The notes under the pieces: generated by a model
Seen by the model: the letters and a program-made list of their open reading frames with translations, nothing else
Database searches by the model: none
What the model was told of the DNA's origin: nothing
DNA from: Nemertoderma westbladi
Taxonomy: Eukaryota; Xenacoelomorpha; Nemertodermatida; Nemertodermatidae
Assembly (NCBI GenBank): GCA_032718475.1
Contig: JAUCBJ010002411.1
Location: 1-30,047, forward strand
DNA length: 30,047 bases
Direction: 5' to 3'
Position numbers and translations under genes: made by a program
Shown: piece by piece, positions 9,249 through 19,209 of the stretch
Layout: each line of letters opens with the position of its first letter
How positions within the stretch are numbered: the first letter of the stretch is position 1

Positions 9249-12106
9249 TTGCGGTGGAAGAACACCAGATTGATTGGGCGAGAAGTATGCGATCGACCAA
9301 GGACAGTTATGCGGGATACGCAAGGGAGGAACTGAAGTCTATTGTCGAGTCGCAATGGAACTTCCCCGGACCCGGACTCCCGTTTGAAGCTGCCTGGGAA
9401 GACATACACAGGATGGGAGTAACGAAAGACACTAGGGATCCAGCTGTGTGGAAGGGGTCGGCAGCAGGATATGTACAGGGATTCTTCAGCTCTTTAGAGC
9501 GATTAGAAGAACAACTGTTTCGACAACCCCAAGGACCTCAAGAGCAGGGAGAGCTGCTTTATCAAGTTAGAGAAAGAATTCTAAGAATCAGACTAATCCT
9601 ATTGGCCTTTGAGGAAGCTTCGAAAAGAAGACAAGACACGTCGTTGCAAGTTGCCGTAAAGACTTGGTTCCAGCGGGTGAGTCTCAAGGATCAAGGAGCG
9701 GCCCGGTGGAAATCTCAGCTGGCTGAGTGCTCAACCCATGGAGAATCAACAGACGCTACCTTTTCCCAAGTGGAAAGTGAAGCGACAGCAGAGAAACCGC
9801 ATAAGAGGGATGCTATTGACATCTATCTGTCAGACTATCAACGATTTCTATGTGATGAAGAGTTGAGGAGAAGGCTAGCTGGACTTCGTCCGAATAGCGA
9901 AGGAACCAAGCTTGTGTTGGACGCAATCGATGCGGAAATGTTAGCTGCGAACCAAGCTAAATTTGATGAAAGACTCCGCATCGCTAGGGTCCAAGAAGAA
10001 CAAGTAAAGAGAAAACGTATAGAAGACAGAAAGACAGCAGCAGCGGCAGTGGCAGCGGCAGAAGCGGAAAGAAAAGCGGCAGAGGCGGAAAGAAAGATGG
10101 CAGTGGCAGAAGCGGAACGGAGAGCGTCTGAAGAGACCACCCAACTAGAGTTGGAAAATATTCAAGAGAATCAAGACTGCATAAATAAACAGTTAACAGG
10201 TAGTCAAATGCAGATGATGAGTCGATCTACTCCCAAGAGGCAGGGATATACATCATCTGATGAAGGCGATACCACCGATCCTGAAGGCGGAGGAAATAGA
10301 TCTCGTTTAAGCAGACGGAGAAGAATGCCTCACCGTCAGAAATTGCCTGATTTGCCCCCAGCTGTTAGAAGGCGACTAGCTAACACTAACTTAGGTAGTA
10401 CAGAACCCACAGGCCAAATTATTAAAATAGAAAGACTCCCTACTATAGTAGATGAGCCTGAAATAATTAGGCCTATTCTCGAAGCCACCCCTTCGGTGAT
10501 AGAGACACCTGTACTCCCTGAAACTACCTCTAAATTCCCTCTGCACAGCACTAAACTGCCTGTACCCAACAGAACCACCCCTGAAAATGTTCATATCCTG
10601 GACTCCGAGCGAAATATTAATGATTTGTCGCCCGTTGTCCCTCGTCCGCCCGCTACAACGTTGGCGCCTCCCGCTTCGACGGTCGAGTGGGTAGATGAGG
10701 GACGACGGGAGATGGGTCTCCTGCTCGGGCAGCTGAGGGAACACCATTCTTGCTCCTCTCAGCAGGTCCGGGAGATGGATGGGACTGTGCAGCAGTTAAA
10801 GGGAACAATCAGAGAGGGTAGGTTAGAGTTGCAAGAAGTGCAGCAGTGTATCGCGTTAGAACGCGACAAATTAGTAAATATCCAAAAGGGTATACCACCA
10901 CCCCCTGTAACAATGTGTCAACCTGTTAGGTCTGAAGTATTTCATGCGCAAGGTGTGGAGCCTACACGCATCTATACTGCTAGTGAAGTAGAAACTCCTA
11001 TAGCAAACCCTATTAAGGGTAATTATAAACCTGTTGACAATGATATTCCATATAGACCTGACCATAATCCGAGAAATTTATATACCGATAACTCGATATT
11101 AAATAACACGATGGCCCAAGAAAGTTTTACACGTCAAATGGCTAGAACCGAAGCCCGTCAAGCGGTAAAGGTGGGAGAGATCGTCAAGTTCAATGGAGAT
11201 GAGATGAAATGGTTACCTTTTACTGAATATTATAAGGATAACATACAGAACTCTGTGCTATCTAACGGAGAGAAGTTTAGATTCCTCATCGAGTGCTTGG
11301 AAGGATCTCCCAAGTTAATGGCGTTAAAGTTTATTGGACATCCAGATGGATTAAGACAAGTTTGGGATACACTAAACATCAGGTATGGTAATAGGAATAA
11401 CATAGCTAGATATTTGTATGCAAAATTGGTAGCGCCCCGAAAGTTCATTAGCAACGGGATTATAGAGTTTTCCGATGAGATTCAGGAGATCTGTAGACAA
11501 TTAGATTGGCTAGGTAAGTCTCATGAATATCAGAGTTCTATGGTTATTGGAGCCGTGGCCTCTACTTTACCAAAGGGTGGAGTAGGTACACGCTGGGACA
11601 AGAAAGTCTTATATATGATGGAACAACAACGAAGAGACCCTACCATGGCTGATCTCATGTCATTCTTAGATGGAGAGGTGAAATTGCAGCTCCTAAAGCA
11701 GTCCAGAGAGAAGACACCGGAAAATAAGGTAAGTGAGAAACCCGTTTCTAGGAGAAAGGTAACACCAGTGTGTTATACAGACGACTGCGAAAGCCAGGCT
11801 TCTCAAGAAGAAGACAGCGGGAAAGACACTGAAAGATCTTACTATGTCAATAAAGCTTCTAAAGACGTGAGTAAATTTAAGTCTCGAACCAATGACAGGA
11901 GAGAACAGGTAAGAAAAACTCCTCCTACGTCTCCTAAGAGAATTCATATAAGGAAGCCCGAGGAAAGAACTAGTGTGCACAACGTTACCCAAAGTAAGGT
12001 AAGTAACATTAAACCGAAATGTGCGCTGTGTGACGGGCCCCACCGATTGAGTGTGTGTGATGAATTTCTCAAGAAATCACTCAAGGATAGGCGTGAAGTC
12101 ATGTAG
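9182..12106 (+). CDS. gag: BEL/Pao Gag polyprotein (974 aa, ends at in-frame TAG)
   Basis: Gag forms the capsid-like particle and binds element RNA. The first 200 residues are unrecognised. Residues about 285-323 are an Ala/Glu/Lys-rich coiled coil. A Pro-rich linker follows, then a DUF1759-type capsid domain at about 663-830 (KFNGDEMKWLPFTEYY, FLIECLEGSPKLMALKF, MADLMSFLDGEV). A first zinc-knuckle-like motif, CALCDGPHRLSVC, lies near the end. In BEL elements Gag and Pol are normally one frame. Here a TAG at 12104 stops it between the first and second knuckle, and the same frame stays open immediately afterwards. Start: first ATG of the frame, but an upstream ORF (8859) may be its real beginning. 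Several GTAAGT words near the 3' end could act as splice donors. Confidence 0.85.
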   Translation: MADTVYSDPLLILPASVLTRVLIAVEEHQIDWARSMRSTKDSYAGYAREELKSIVESQWNFPGPGLPFEAAWEDIHRMGVTKDTRDPAVWKGSAAGYVQGFFSSLERLEEQLFRQPQGPQEQGELLYQVRERILRIRLILLAFEEASKRRQDTSLQVAVKTWFQRVSLKDQGAARWKSQLAECSTHGESTDATFSQVESEATAEKPHKRDAIDIYLSDYQRFLCDEELRRRLAGLRPNSEGTKLVLDAIDAEMLAANQAKFDERLRIARVQEEQVKRKRIEDRKTAAAAVAAAEAERKAAEAERKMAVAEAERRASEETTQLELENIQENQDCINKQLTGSQMQMMSRSTPKRQGYTSSDEGDTTDPEGGGNRSRLSRRRRMPHRQKLPDLPPAVRRRLANTNLGSTEPTGQIIKIERLPTIVDEPEIIRPILEATPSVIETPVLPETTSKFPLHSTKLPVPNRTTPENVHILDSERNINDLSPVVPRPPATTLAPPASTVEWVDEGRREMGLLLGQLREHHSCSSQQVREMDGTVQQLKGTIREGRLELQEVQQCIALERDKLVNIQKGIPPPPVTMCQPVRSEVFHAQGVEPTRIYTASEVETPIANPIKGNYKPVDNDIPYRPDHNPRNLYTDNSILNNTMAQESFTRQMARTEARQAVKVGEIVKFNGDEMKWLPFTEYYKDNIQNSVLSNGEKFRFLIECLEGSPKLMALKFIGHPDGLRQVWDTLNIRYGNRNNIARYLYAKLVAPRKFISNGIIEFSDEIQEICRQLDWLGKSHEYQSSMVIGAVASTLPKGGVGTRWDKKVLYMMEQQRRDPTMADLMSFLDGEVKLQLLKQSREKTPENKVSEKPVSRRKVTPVCYTDDCESQASQEEDSGKDTERSYYVNKASKDVSKFKSRTNDRREQVRKTPPTSPKRIHIRKPEERTSVHNVTQSKVSNIKPKCALCDGPHRLSVCDEFLKKSLKDRREVM

Positions 12107-13450
12107 GATAAGCGGTTGTGTGATAATTGCCTCAGACAAGGACACCAACGGCGAACCTGTTACTCCGACACAAGGTGTGCAAAATGCGGTGCGAAACATC
12201 ATATCTTGTTGCACACTGAATTCGAAAGAAACAGCCCGAGTCAGGTAAGTGAGTTCGAACTACATGTCCAATTCAGTGATGTGAACGACACTGACCAAAG
12301 TTCTGAGATGGAAGGATTCTATACAGATGAATTCTCCGACAAAAACGAATCCTGTTACCTAATAAATACCGCAGTGTATCGAGCACTTACGTATGAGAAG
12401 GAAACCGACAGGGAGCTTCTCCCCCCAACTGCTCCTGACCGACAACTATCTTGGAAAGCACCAACTTCCAATGTAGGAATCAGAGAATTTCCCGTAGTGC
12501 AGTTGAGAGTCCACGGGCCTAATCAGAGTTATATCGTAAACGCCCTCCTTGACTCCGGCAGCACAGGAACATTTATTGACAAAGAGCTAGCCGAGGACAT
12601 CTTTGCTGGACAACCCAAGTTCCGAACTAAGTTAAACATGTCTGGAATTATGCAGGTTTGGAAATCTACAGTAATCGCAGATTATTATGTAGGTGCGTTG
12701 TCCACTCCCCAGGATGAACTAGGAGAACACAGTATAAGGTCAGTAAAAATGGTGGCGATAAAGAACTTCGCTACCAGCCAAGTGGAACCTTATAACTGGG
12801 ATGAGGACGAGTTCACCCAGCAGCATAGGATACCTAGATTCAATACAGACTATCCTGGAGTGCAAATACTTATCGGCCAAAATGCGCATGAGGCGCTTAA
12901 GACATTGGAGAAACGGCCTACTCGACCGCAACCACTACAAACCTATGCGGGAAGATGTTGGTACTTTACTGGCCCTTCCCGTAGAACCCTCATGGAAAGG
13001 TTACCACAAGAACAGGTATACCAGGTAAGTGAATGGGGAGAGGAGAACAGTGAGGTAGACAAACCAACTGAGGGAACACCATACTCCTCAGATAATGATG
13101 ACATCCATCAGCTCTTTGACGAGGAGAAGACCATCGACCTCCTTACGGAAAACGAAACTTGGCAAAACCAAGTGAATCTATGTCATCTCATTCATCCAGA
13201 TGAACAAGTGTATAACGACGAACTTAATGAAGTGATAGATCGCTATAACGCGAAAATTCGAGATGAACACGCCGTACGATTCTTTACTCAAGAGGCTGTA
13301 GAGCCCAATTCCTACGATAAGGCCCTATCGGTAGAAGAAGAAAAAGCCAAGCAGATCCAGGAGACAACTACACGTTTTCTCAAAGATCAAGGCAGATACG
13401 AAATTGGTCTGCCATTTAGAAAGCGAGAACCTAAATTCATAAACAACTGA
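12107..13450 (+). CDS. Gag zinc knuckles 2-3 and aspartic protease, BEL/Pao
   Basis: This continues the gag frame after the TAG at 12104; an ATG-free start means it is probably not translated alone. It opens with CDNCLRQGHQRRTC, a CCHC knuckle, then a CAKCGAKHHILLH module typical of BEL elements. The retropepsin-like protease has its catalytic Asp at 12551 in LLDSGSTGTFID. A Glu/Asp-rich linker then leads into the segment preceding RT (LPFRKREPKF). The frame is closed by TGA at 13448, again with the same frame open beyond it. The protease would cleave the Gag-Pol polyprotein. An internal CAGGTAAGTGAG at 12242 is a near-ideal splice donor. Confidence 0.85.
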   Translation, partial: DKRLCDNCLRQGHQRRTCYSDTRCAKCGAKHHILLHTEFERNSPSQVSEFELHVQFSDVNDTDQSSEMEGFYTDEFSDKNESCYLINTAVYRALTYEKETDRELLPPTAPDRQLSWKAPTSNVGIREFPVVQLRVHGPNQSYIVNALLDSGSTGTFIDKELAEDIFAGQPKFRTKLNMSGIMQVWKSTVIADYYVGALSTPQDELGEHSIRSVKMVAIKNFATSQVEPYNWDEDEFTQQHRIPRFNTDYPGVQILIGQNAHEALKTLEKRPTRPQPLQTYAGRCWYFTGPSRRTLMERLPQEQVYQVSEWGEENSEVDKPTEGTPYSSDNDDIHQLFDEEKTIDLLTENETWQNQVNLCHLIHPDEQVYNDELNEVIDRYNAKIRDEHAVRFFTQEAVEPNSYDKALSVEEEKAKQIQETTTRFLKDQGRYEIGLPFRKREPKFINN

Positions 13451-13909
13451 CTCTTGGCGGAGAAAAGAATTGCGCAACTACATCGACGCCTTATGGCAAA
13501 TACTTCTGCTAAGGAAATGTACAAGGCTCAATTGGAAAAATTTATTAGCAAGGGATATGCAGAACGAGTACCTGAAGGAACACCCACAACTGAGAGAACA
13601 TACTATCTAACACATCATTACGTTCCCAAACCCCGTAAACCCAATGAAGTCCGGGTAGTATTGGACGACTCCGCCCTCTACATGGGCCAATCCCTTAATT
13701 CCGAGTTGTTGCCAGGACCCAACTTACTCCAATCCTTGTTGGGAATACTCCTAAGATTACGACAATATTTCATCGCTTTCGCCTCCGATATAGAAGGCAT
13801 GTTCTTACAAGTTAAGGCGCTGGATAGGGATCGAGACAGCCTACGATTTCTGTGGTGGCCGGAAGGGGACCTCAACCAGAAACCGGTGGAGTACTGGATG
13901 ACCATCTAG
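13451..13909 (+). CDS. Reverse transcriptase, N-terminal half
   Basis: Same frame as the upstream piece. It contains the RT fingers and the first catalytic Asp: THHYVPKPRKPNEVRVVLDD, then LNSELLPGPNLLQSLLGILL, then FASDIEGMFLQVK with Asp at 13787, then DSLRFLWWPEGD. These are the standard BEL/Pao RT blocks, although LDDSA replaces the more usual DASA. The frame stops at TAG 13907, exactly between RT blocks, and the remaining catalytic YMDD lies 39 codons downstream in the same frame. Alone, this piece would not be an active polymerase. Confidence 0.87.
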   Translation, partial: LLAEKRIAQLHRRLMANTSAKEMYKAQLEKFISKGYAERVPEGTPTTERTYYLTHHYVPKPRKPNEVRVVLDDSALYMGQSLNSELLPGPNLLQSLLGILLRLRQYFIAFASDIEGMFLQVKALDRDRDSLRFLWWPEGDLNQKPVEYWMTI

Positions 13910-15373
13910 GCTTTTGGGATCATCTCAAGCCCTTCAAACGCCTGCTCAGTAGTGCGCACCACTGCTGATGACAACCGGGACGCCTTCTCTAAAGAGGTGA
14001 TCGACAATATCAAACGGGATATATACATGGACGACAATTTAAAGTCCCTCCCATCGGTGGAAGAAGCCATTGATGTCGCCAAAGGAACGGTAGAGTGCTT
14101 AAAAAGAGGTGGATTTCGATTAACTAAATTCACCAGCAACTCCCGTGAGTTTCTGGAATCGATCCCGGTAGAAGATCGAGGAGCGAAAGATCTAGACCTA
14201 ATCAAAGACGATCTTCCAGAAACCAAAACACTTGGTTTGAAATGGGACACGGAGAGAGATATCCTGTTTTTCCAGCTAAAACAGCGAGATAATCCAGTTT
14301 GGACTAAACGGATTTGTCTAAGTATCCTGAGCACTTATTTCGATCCATTGGGATTTATTAGCCCAGTTATATTGATTGCTCGGAGTTTAGTACAACAAAT
14401 GTGGCTTGAAAACCACTCATGGAACGATCCACTTAAGGGAGAACTATTAAAGAAGTGGATGAAATGGGAAGATTCTCTACCATCCATCGAGAACTTTATA
14501 ATTTCCCGTTCATATTTTGGTCATGTTCTCCCTACGTATTCCTATCAACTCCATGTGTTTGGAGACGCCAGCGATATGGGAATAGGTATAGTAGCCTACC
14601 TGAGAGTTGAAACTCCGGATGGAATCAAAGTCGCCTTGGTTACCTCTAAGGCATTGATAAATAACAAGTTGAAAGTTCCTCGAGCGGAGTTAAAAGCGGC
14701 TCTATACGCTACAGCCATCGGCCGGAATGTCACAGAACAGATCGAATATCCACTGGAAAAAACAGTCTATTGGACCGATGCTTTACTCGTGTTGGAGTAT
14801 ATAACCAATGAAGTTTGTCAGTTCAGCGTCTTCGTTACCAACAGAGTAGCCATTACACTTAGTCGCACGAAGATAGATCAATGGAGACATTGCCCTGGGA
14901 CGATTAATCCAGCAGACATCGCCTCCAGGGGAGCAACTCCGCAAGAACTGATAGATACTCCAGACTGGTTAGGTGGACCCGACTTCCTAAGCAAAGAAGA
15001 GGATGAATGGCCTCCTCATCTTACTACGGCGGAGATTAGACAGGCCAAGGGAGCGGAGAAAGTCAAACCTAAAACTCGGGCGAGTAAATCGAAGTTATTC
15101 AAACCTGCGATAGATCTGTCTGTACTACACGTTTCCAGAGACGATGCTTTGGATCCACAATCCCCCGCCACAAATAAGTCTGTTGTGGAAATCAGAGAGA
15201 GAGATTGGAAATCTGGAACGCCAGACGTCTCGCAAGGACTCTCACCCCTCCTGCAGAGAGTGATACATCACTATAGTTCCTGGAATCGGCTCTGTAAGGC
15301 CGTTACATATTTAAAGCGATGTTTTCATCATCACTACTCCCGGACGAAGACCACTTTGATACCGCTCCACTGA
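13910..15373 (+). CDS. RT C-terminal half (YMDD) and RNase H
   Basis: Frame continues after the TAG at 13907; the first ATG is at 14027, inside the YMDD box, so initiation here is unlikely to give useful protein. RT block GIISSPSNAC is followed by the catalytic YMDDN at 14024-14038. RNase H carries its acidic residues in FGDASDMG (14564), PRAELKAAL (14687), YWTDALLVL (14777) and NPADIASRG (14915). The Peptidase_A17-type BEL region spans the connection. The frame drifts into random sequence after about 15325, where the true frame moves to frame 1, so the TGA at 15371 is not the natural end. Confidence 0.87.
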   Translation, partial: AFGIISSPSNACSVVRTTADDNRDAFSKEVIDNIKRDIYMDDNLKSLPSVEEAIDVAKGTVECLKRGGFRLTKFTSNSREFLESIPVEDRGAKDLDLIKDDLPETKTLGLKWDTERDILFFQLKQRDNPVWTKRICLSILSTYFDPLGFISPVILIARSLVQQMWLENHSWNDPLKGELLKKWMKWEDSLPSIENFIISRSYFGHVLPTYSYQLHVFGDASDMGIGIVAYLRVETPDGIKVALVTSKALINNKLKVPRAELKAALYATAIGRNVTEQIEYPLEKTVYWTDALLVLEYITNEVCQFSVFVTNRVAITLSRTKIDQWRHCPGTINPADIASRGATPQELIDTPDWLGGPDFLSKEEDEWPPHLTTAEIRQAKGAEKVKPKTRASKSKLFKPAIDLSVLHVSRDDALDPQSPATNKSVVEIRERDWKSGTPDVSQGLSPLLQRVIHHYSSWNRLCKAVTYLKRCFHHHYSRTKTTLIPLH

Positions 15374-16167
15374 CATCTGTGCAGGTCCATGTTGTTAAAG
15401 ATCTTCCCAAATACAAGGTATCAGATAGGTTTCTGACGGAGAAGATCAGTTACCAGAAGCATGAAGAAACCAATAAGCAGATACTGAGACTCCTGCAATG
15501 CTATGAGGATTCCGATAAGTATTTCCTGTTGTTGAGAAATCCACAGATGCGCTTAAGGGATCGTTTCTCTAGCACAATGATAGATGGGTTAATACGTGTT
15601 GAAGGAAGACTAACTAATGCTCCATTATCCTTTGACAATAAGTTTCCCATACTCATTAGAAATCTTGAAATACAAATCAAGATGATTGTAGATGTTCACA
15701 GTAAACTTTATCATGCTGGTAGAGAACGAGTTCTTAGCGAAATTCGAACTCGCTATTATTTTTATAAACGCCGTAGAGCTCTGAACCAAGTTCTTAGGAA
15801 CTGCATACCCTGTAGGAAAGCATTCAGTAGGCCTTTAACACAGCGAGAGGCAGAATTACCTAGGCAACGAGTAAGCTTCTATGAACCACCCTTTACCAAT
15901 ACCGGTGTGGATTTATTTGGCCCTATTGAAGTATATGGTGCTAGGACTATAGTCAAGAGATGGTGTGTCATCTTTGTATGTATGACTTGTAGAAGAGCTA
16001 TCCATCTCGATATGGTGAACGATTTGTCTACCAATAGCTTCCTATTGAGCTTACGCCGACAGATCGCTCGCTTTGGAACTAGTAACACGATGAGATCTGA
16101 TAAGGGAACGAACTTCATTGGTGCCAACAATGAAATCAAAGCTTACGTCAAAGATTGGAACCATTGA
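15319..16167 (+). CDS. Integrase, zinc-binding and first part of the core
   Basis: Joins the preceding piece by a -1-type frame change at about 15325-15340. The zinc-binding domain shows paired His (VHSKLYHAG) and NCIPCRKAF. The catalytic core has its first Asp in NTGVDLFGPI (15910) and second in MRSDKGTNF (16099). The integrase inserts the DNA copy into the host genome. The frame is cut by TGA at 16165, 22 codons after the second Asp, and the same frame continues beyond it. The third catalytic residue is therefore in the next piece. Confidence 0.87.
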   Translation: MFSSSLLPDEDHFDTAPLTSVQVHVVKDLPKYKVSDRFLTEKISYQKHEETNKQILRLLQCYEDSDKYFLLLRNPQMRLRDRFSSTMIDGLIRVEGRLTNAPLSFDNKFPILIRNLEIQIKMIVDVHSKLYHAGRERVLSEIRTRYYFYKRRRALNQVLRNCIPCRKAFSRPLTQREAELPRQRVSFYEPPFTNTGVDLFGPIEVYGARTIVKRWCVIFVCMTCRRAIHLDMVNDLSTNSFLLSLRRQIARFGTSNTMRSDKGTNFIGANNEIKAYVKDWNH

Positions 16168-16911
16168 CAGGTGGACGATCAGCTAAGGGTAACAGCGTCT
16201 AGCTGGACCTTCAACGCCGCCGATGCCCCTTGGTGGGGAGGGAGTTGGGAGAGATTAATCAGGAGCGTGAAGACCGCATTTCACTTTATAGTGCCGTGCC
16301 GCGCGTATCTCACCGACGAACTTTTGCGGACGTTAATGGAGGAAATCGCCGCCTATCTCAACGAGAGACCGCTTATGCCAGTCTCATCGAGTCCCAATTC
16401 CCTGGAAGCGCTAACACCCGTGCACTTCCTACTGAAGAAACCTGTAGCCATGCTCCCACGATCGGAAATCACGGACGGAGACGAATACTGCCGGCAAACT
16501 TGGCAACTTATGCAGTTGGTATCCCGTCGTTTCGCTGACCATTTCGAAAAACATTATCTGCCCATGCTACAACTTCGAACTAAGTGGTTTACACAACAAG
16601 AAAACGTCAGCGCTGGAGACATGGTTCTTATTGTGGATTCAGATCTTCCACGTAAGCGGTGGCAGACAGGTCGTATCATCGAGACTCATATCTCGGAGGA
16701 TGGTTTGGTGCGATCGGTAGAACTCGTCGTCATGCGACGTAACTTTAAGAAACCGGGAATCATCTTTGAGACACAGCAACTCAATCGCCCAGTTGGTCGT
16801 TTATGTTTACTGGAAAGAGACAGAGAACTCTCCGGAAACTATGGAAGGCAAGATACTCTTCCCACGACCACCTCCCTAATCCCACAAACATCTAGGGACT
16901 CCCCAACGTAA
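16168..16911 (+). CDS. Integrase C-terminal part and DUF5641-like tail
   Basis: Continues frame 1 after the TGA at 16165. The catalytic Glu lies in WWGGSWERLIRSVK (16249). A BEL-type region follows (LNERPLMP, LTPVHFLL), then a DUF5641-like tail with RTKWFTQQ, GDMVLIVD, RKRWQTGRI and VELVVMRRN. It ends in TAA at 16909, the natural terminus of Pol. Only here is the end of a coding block a TAA; the interrupting stops are TAG or TGA. No chromodomain is present. Confidence 0.87.
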   Translation, partial: QVDDQLRVTASSWTFNAADAPWWGGSWERLIRSVKTAFHFIVPCRAYLTDELLRTLMEEIAAYLNERPLMPVSSSPNSLEALTPVHFLLKKPVAMLPRSEITDGDEYCRQTWQLMQLVSRRFADHFEKHYLPMLQLRTKWFTQQENVSAGDMVLIVDSDLPRKRWQTGRIIETHISEDGLVRSVELVVMRRNFKKPGIIFETQQLNRPVGRLCLLERDRELSGNYGRQDTLPTTTSLIPQTSRDSPT

Positions 16912-18547
16912 CAGCATCTGGAGTGGGTGTGTGACTCTATTATTTTATATTTGCTCTTATTATTTTATATTTATGTATGTATTATTATGTAATTTTATTA
17001 TAATCGTTTTCTTTAATTTTATTTAGTAGAATGTTATTTTAGCGATTATTTAGTAGATTAGTGCAATATATATTAGTGTTTATTACTTACTTACTTATAT
17101 ATTATATATTTAGTGCGACGGAGAGAAATAATTATTTTCTCTTTCCTTACTGTCCGTACCATATTATAAATACGTGACTACAGTAAGATGAAATGTCCGT
17201 ACTTATTAAAGTACAATAAAGCTCCTACTATATTTAAGTATTATTGGTAAGTAGAGTATTAGGAATGCAAAATTCAGATCCTCGTGTCTCGGCTAAACCA
17301 AGCTCTGGGTAGACCTTGGAAACGACTTGCCTCTTCTCACTGACATTGCTTCTTGCGATATTGCTCTCATACCGTATATTAAATAATACATATAGTAGCG
17401 TGATGTCCCTTTAACAGTAGCGTACAACGCAAATAAATCTGTTAAACCCTTTGACCATCTGTAATTCTAGTCGATTAAGATATCGTGGCACCCACCGATA
17501 TACTTGAAAGACAAATTCTAGAATCAGTGGTTAACGTCCCCAGACATGTTCTGGAATTAACCGGTGCCCATCTCAAATATTAACTATTAATATTTATAAA
17601 ATCTGTCAAACTTTAGATCCTTTAAAATTCTAGTCAATTAAGATATCGTAGCACTTACCGATACTCTTAAAAGGACAAATTTCCTAGAATTCAGGATCCT
17701 AGTCCCCAGACATGCTCTGGAATACAATTGTGTCTATTTAATATTAAGTAATAAAATTTACGGGAATAAATTTAAATTCATATTTTAATGAATTTGATAA
17801 ATTGTCATTTTTATACAATTTGCAACATTCCCAAAATTCCATTAATTAATAGATCATGGGAGCGGAGATTCACCCTATTAAGTATATTAGTGTGCGAGAA
17901 TCTCCAATATATAGTCAATAGCCGATAAAATTCATAAAATCATGTATAAAGAGGAGTATTGACAATTAAAGAATTACTGTTAAATAGCATCCCAGATCTG
18001 TATGCATGGGAATTACCCTAATTCTACCGCTGGCTTTCCATAATGTCACCATAGCAACAACCACGTTAGAATTAGAAGCGAGTTAAAAGAACAATAGAAA
18101 GCTTGCCCCATTGAATAGCATAGAGAATAAATAGCACACTGTTAGTATCCAAGGATACAGAATAACAACGTGGCATTCTGGAAGGCACTTGACTAACGGA
18201 CAAATGGCCCGAATGTGTACAATTTGTGACAGTTGTGTGGAATTTGTGCGTTTGTAGGTGAATGTTACTACTAAAGTGTGTTTACAGTAGCGAGTCGCAA
18301 TTGTGAAAGTAGCCCTAACTCTCCAGTAAGAACCTGAAGTCAATCTAAGCCTTTGGGACGGACAGTGGAGTGACTTGTGCCGGTTATCGTTGTCGTTGTG
18401 TAGCTACTACGTTGGCGAAAAACACAGCGATGACGGTACATCGGCGCTGAGGATCTTGCACTGTCCGGGGGCCGAGAGGGATAGGCAGCGACGCCCGCTA
18501 GCCTAAATATAAACTCATTATAATATTAATAAACCCATATAGCAGTT
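16912..18547 (+). other. Non-coding spacer between pol and the extra ORFs
   Basis: About 1.6 kb without a credible ORF on the plus strand. The first 300 bases are very AT-rich (TATTTTATATTT repeats). A 163-bp tandem duplication lies at 17438-17735. Nearer the downstream ORF the sequence becomes GC-richer (18380-18500). The last bases before the ATG at 18548 read CATATAGCAGTT, compatible with a weak splice acceptor (AG at 18542). Confidence 0.6.
17438..17735. repeat. Diverged 163-bp tandem duplication
   Basis: The segments at 17438 and 17601 align throughout. Shared words include ATTCTAGTC, ATTAAGATATCGT, CCGATA, and TCCCCAGACATG(T/C)TCTGGAAT. The last word contains a small inverted repeat, CCAGA...TCTGG, in each copy, better matched in the first. 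Confidence 0.8.
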
Positions 18548-18775
18548 ATGACTGAGTTGATAGAAGATGATCTTGGTATCAGGGAGCGATATACTCTACC
18601 TTTACAAGCGTTTGTTGATAGCTTGATACGCGGCGACGCTAGTCCAACTACTACGGAGGACGATGGTCGTTATATCAAACCGCCAATGTCCCAGAAGCAA
18701 CTTACGCGTGAATTGGACTATCGAAAATTCACCGCTCGCTATACGCATCGTAATGGTACTATATGGACTTCTTAA
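18548..18775 (+). CDS. Extra 3' module, piece 1 (unknown N-terminus)
   Basis: First of seven ORF pieces (plus one ATG-less stretch) that together span 4.1 kb with protein-like composition and I recognise none of them. It starts with ATG in acceptable context (G at -3) and is acidic at the start (MTELIEDDLGIRERY), with a predicted amphipathic helix and a polar C-terminal half. The stop TAA at 18773 is reached 13 bases after another frame opens at 18763. A frame change of the -1 type near 18763 would join the two. No signal peptide is visible, which argues against a retroviral-type envelope. Confidence 0.5.
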   Translation: MTELIEDDLGIRERYTLPLQAFVDSLIRGDASPTTTEDDGRYIKPPMSQKQLTRELDYRKFTARYTHRNGTIWTS

Positions 18776-19209
18776 CTACTGGTCATCCTATCGATTTACA
18801 CGATACGGACGATGTAGACACCGAAAGGGAAATGATTTTATTTAAATATCATACCCAGCGGAGTCGGAACGATAAACCGAGAATAGAACACGAGAATTCT
18901 ATTCGAAACCGACTCGAAAGAGAGGATGTTGAAGAGCCAGATAAACGCAGTAACTTCAACGATTATCTGGAATTCTTGAGAGAAACATATCTCAATATTG
19001 CCAGTCTCGACTTGCAGACTCGATATCCTCAAGGTATACATCATGACCCTATGATAGAACTCAAACGGCTCTATTTCACTATGATGTATCTTACTGCCGA
19101 TCGACCGCTACCTGTCGTCCCAGATAACTTCGAACAGATGGAGGAATATTGTAAAACTGGAGAGCGATCACCCGCGTTTCCCTTGCAAGATGTGCGTCTT
19201 TGGCTGTGA
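18763..19209 (+). CDS. Extra 3' module, piece 2
   Basis: A 148-codon ORF rich in Asp, Glu and Arg, with a long charged helical middle (RNRLEREDVEEPDKRSN) and a hydrophobic helix near residues 80-115. No family recognised. It overlaps piece 1 by 13 bases and piece 3 by 20 bases, each in a different frame. Overlaps this short, at both ends of each piece, look like one long reading frame broken by small indels or by programmed frameshifts rather than three genes. Confidence 0.5.
   Translation: MDFLTTGHPIDLHDTDDVDTEREMILFKYHTQRSRNDKPRIEHENSIRNRLEREDVEEPDKRSNFNDYLEFLRETYLNIASLDLQTRYPQGIHHDPMIELKRLYFTMMYLTADRPLPVVPDNFEQMEEYCKTGERSPAFPLQDVRLWL

Noticed and set aside
9838-10140. 100-aa minus-strand Ala/Ser-rich ORF inside gag
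   Set aside because: It is the antisense shadow of the Ala/Glu/Lys coiled coil; composition follows from GC-rich codons of the plus strand.
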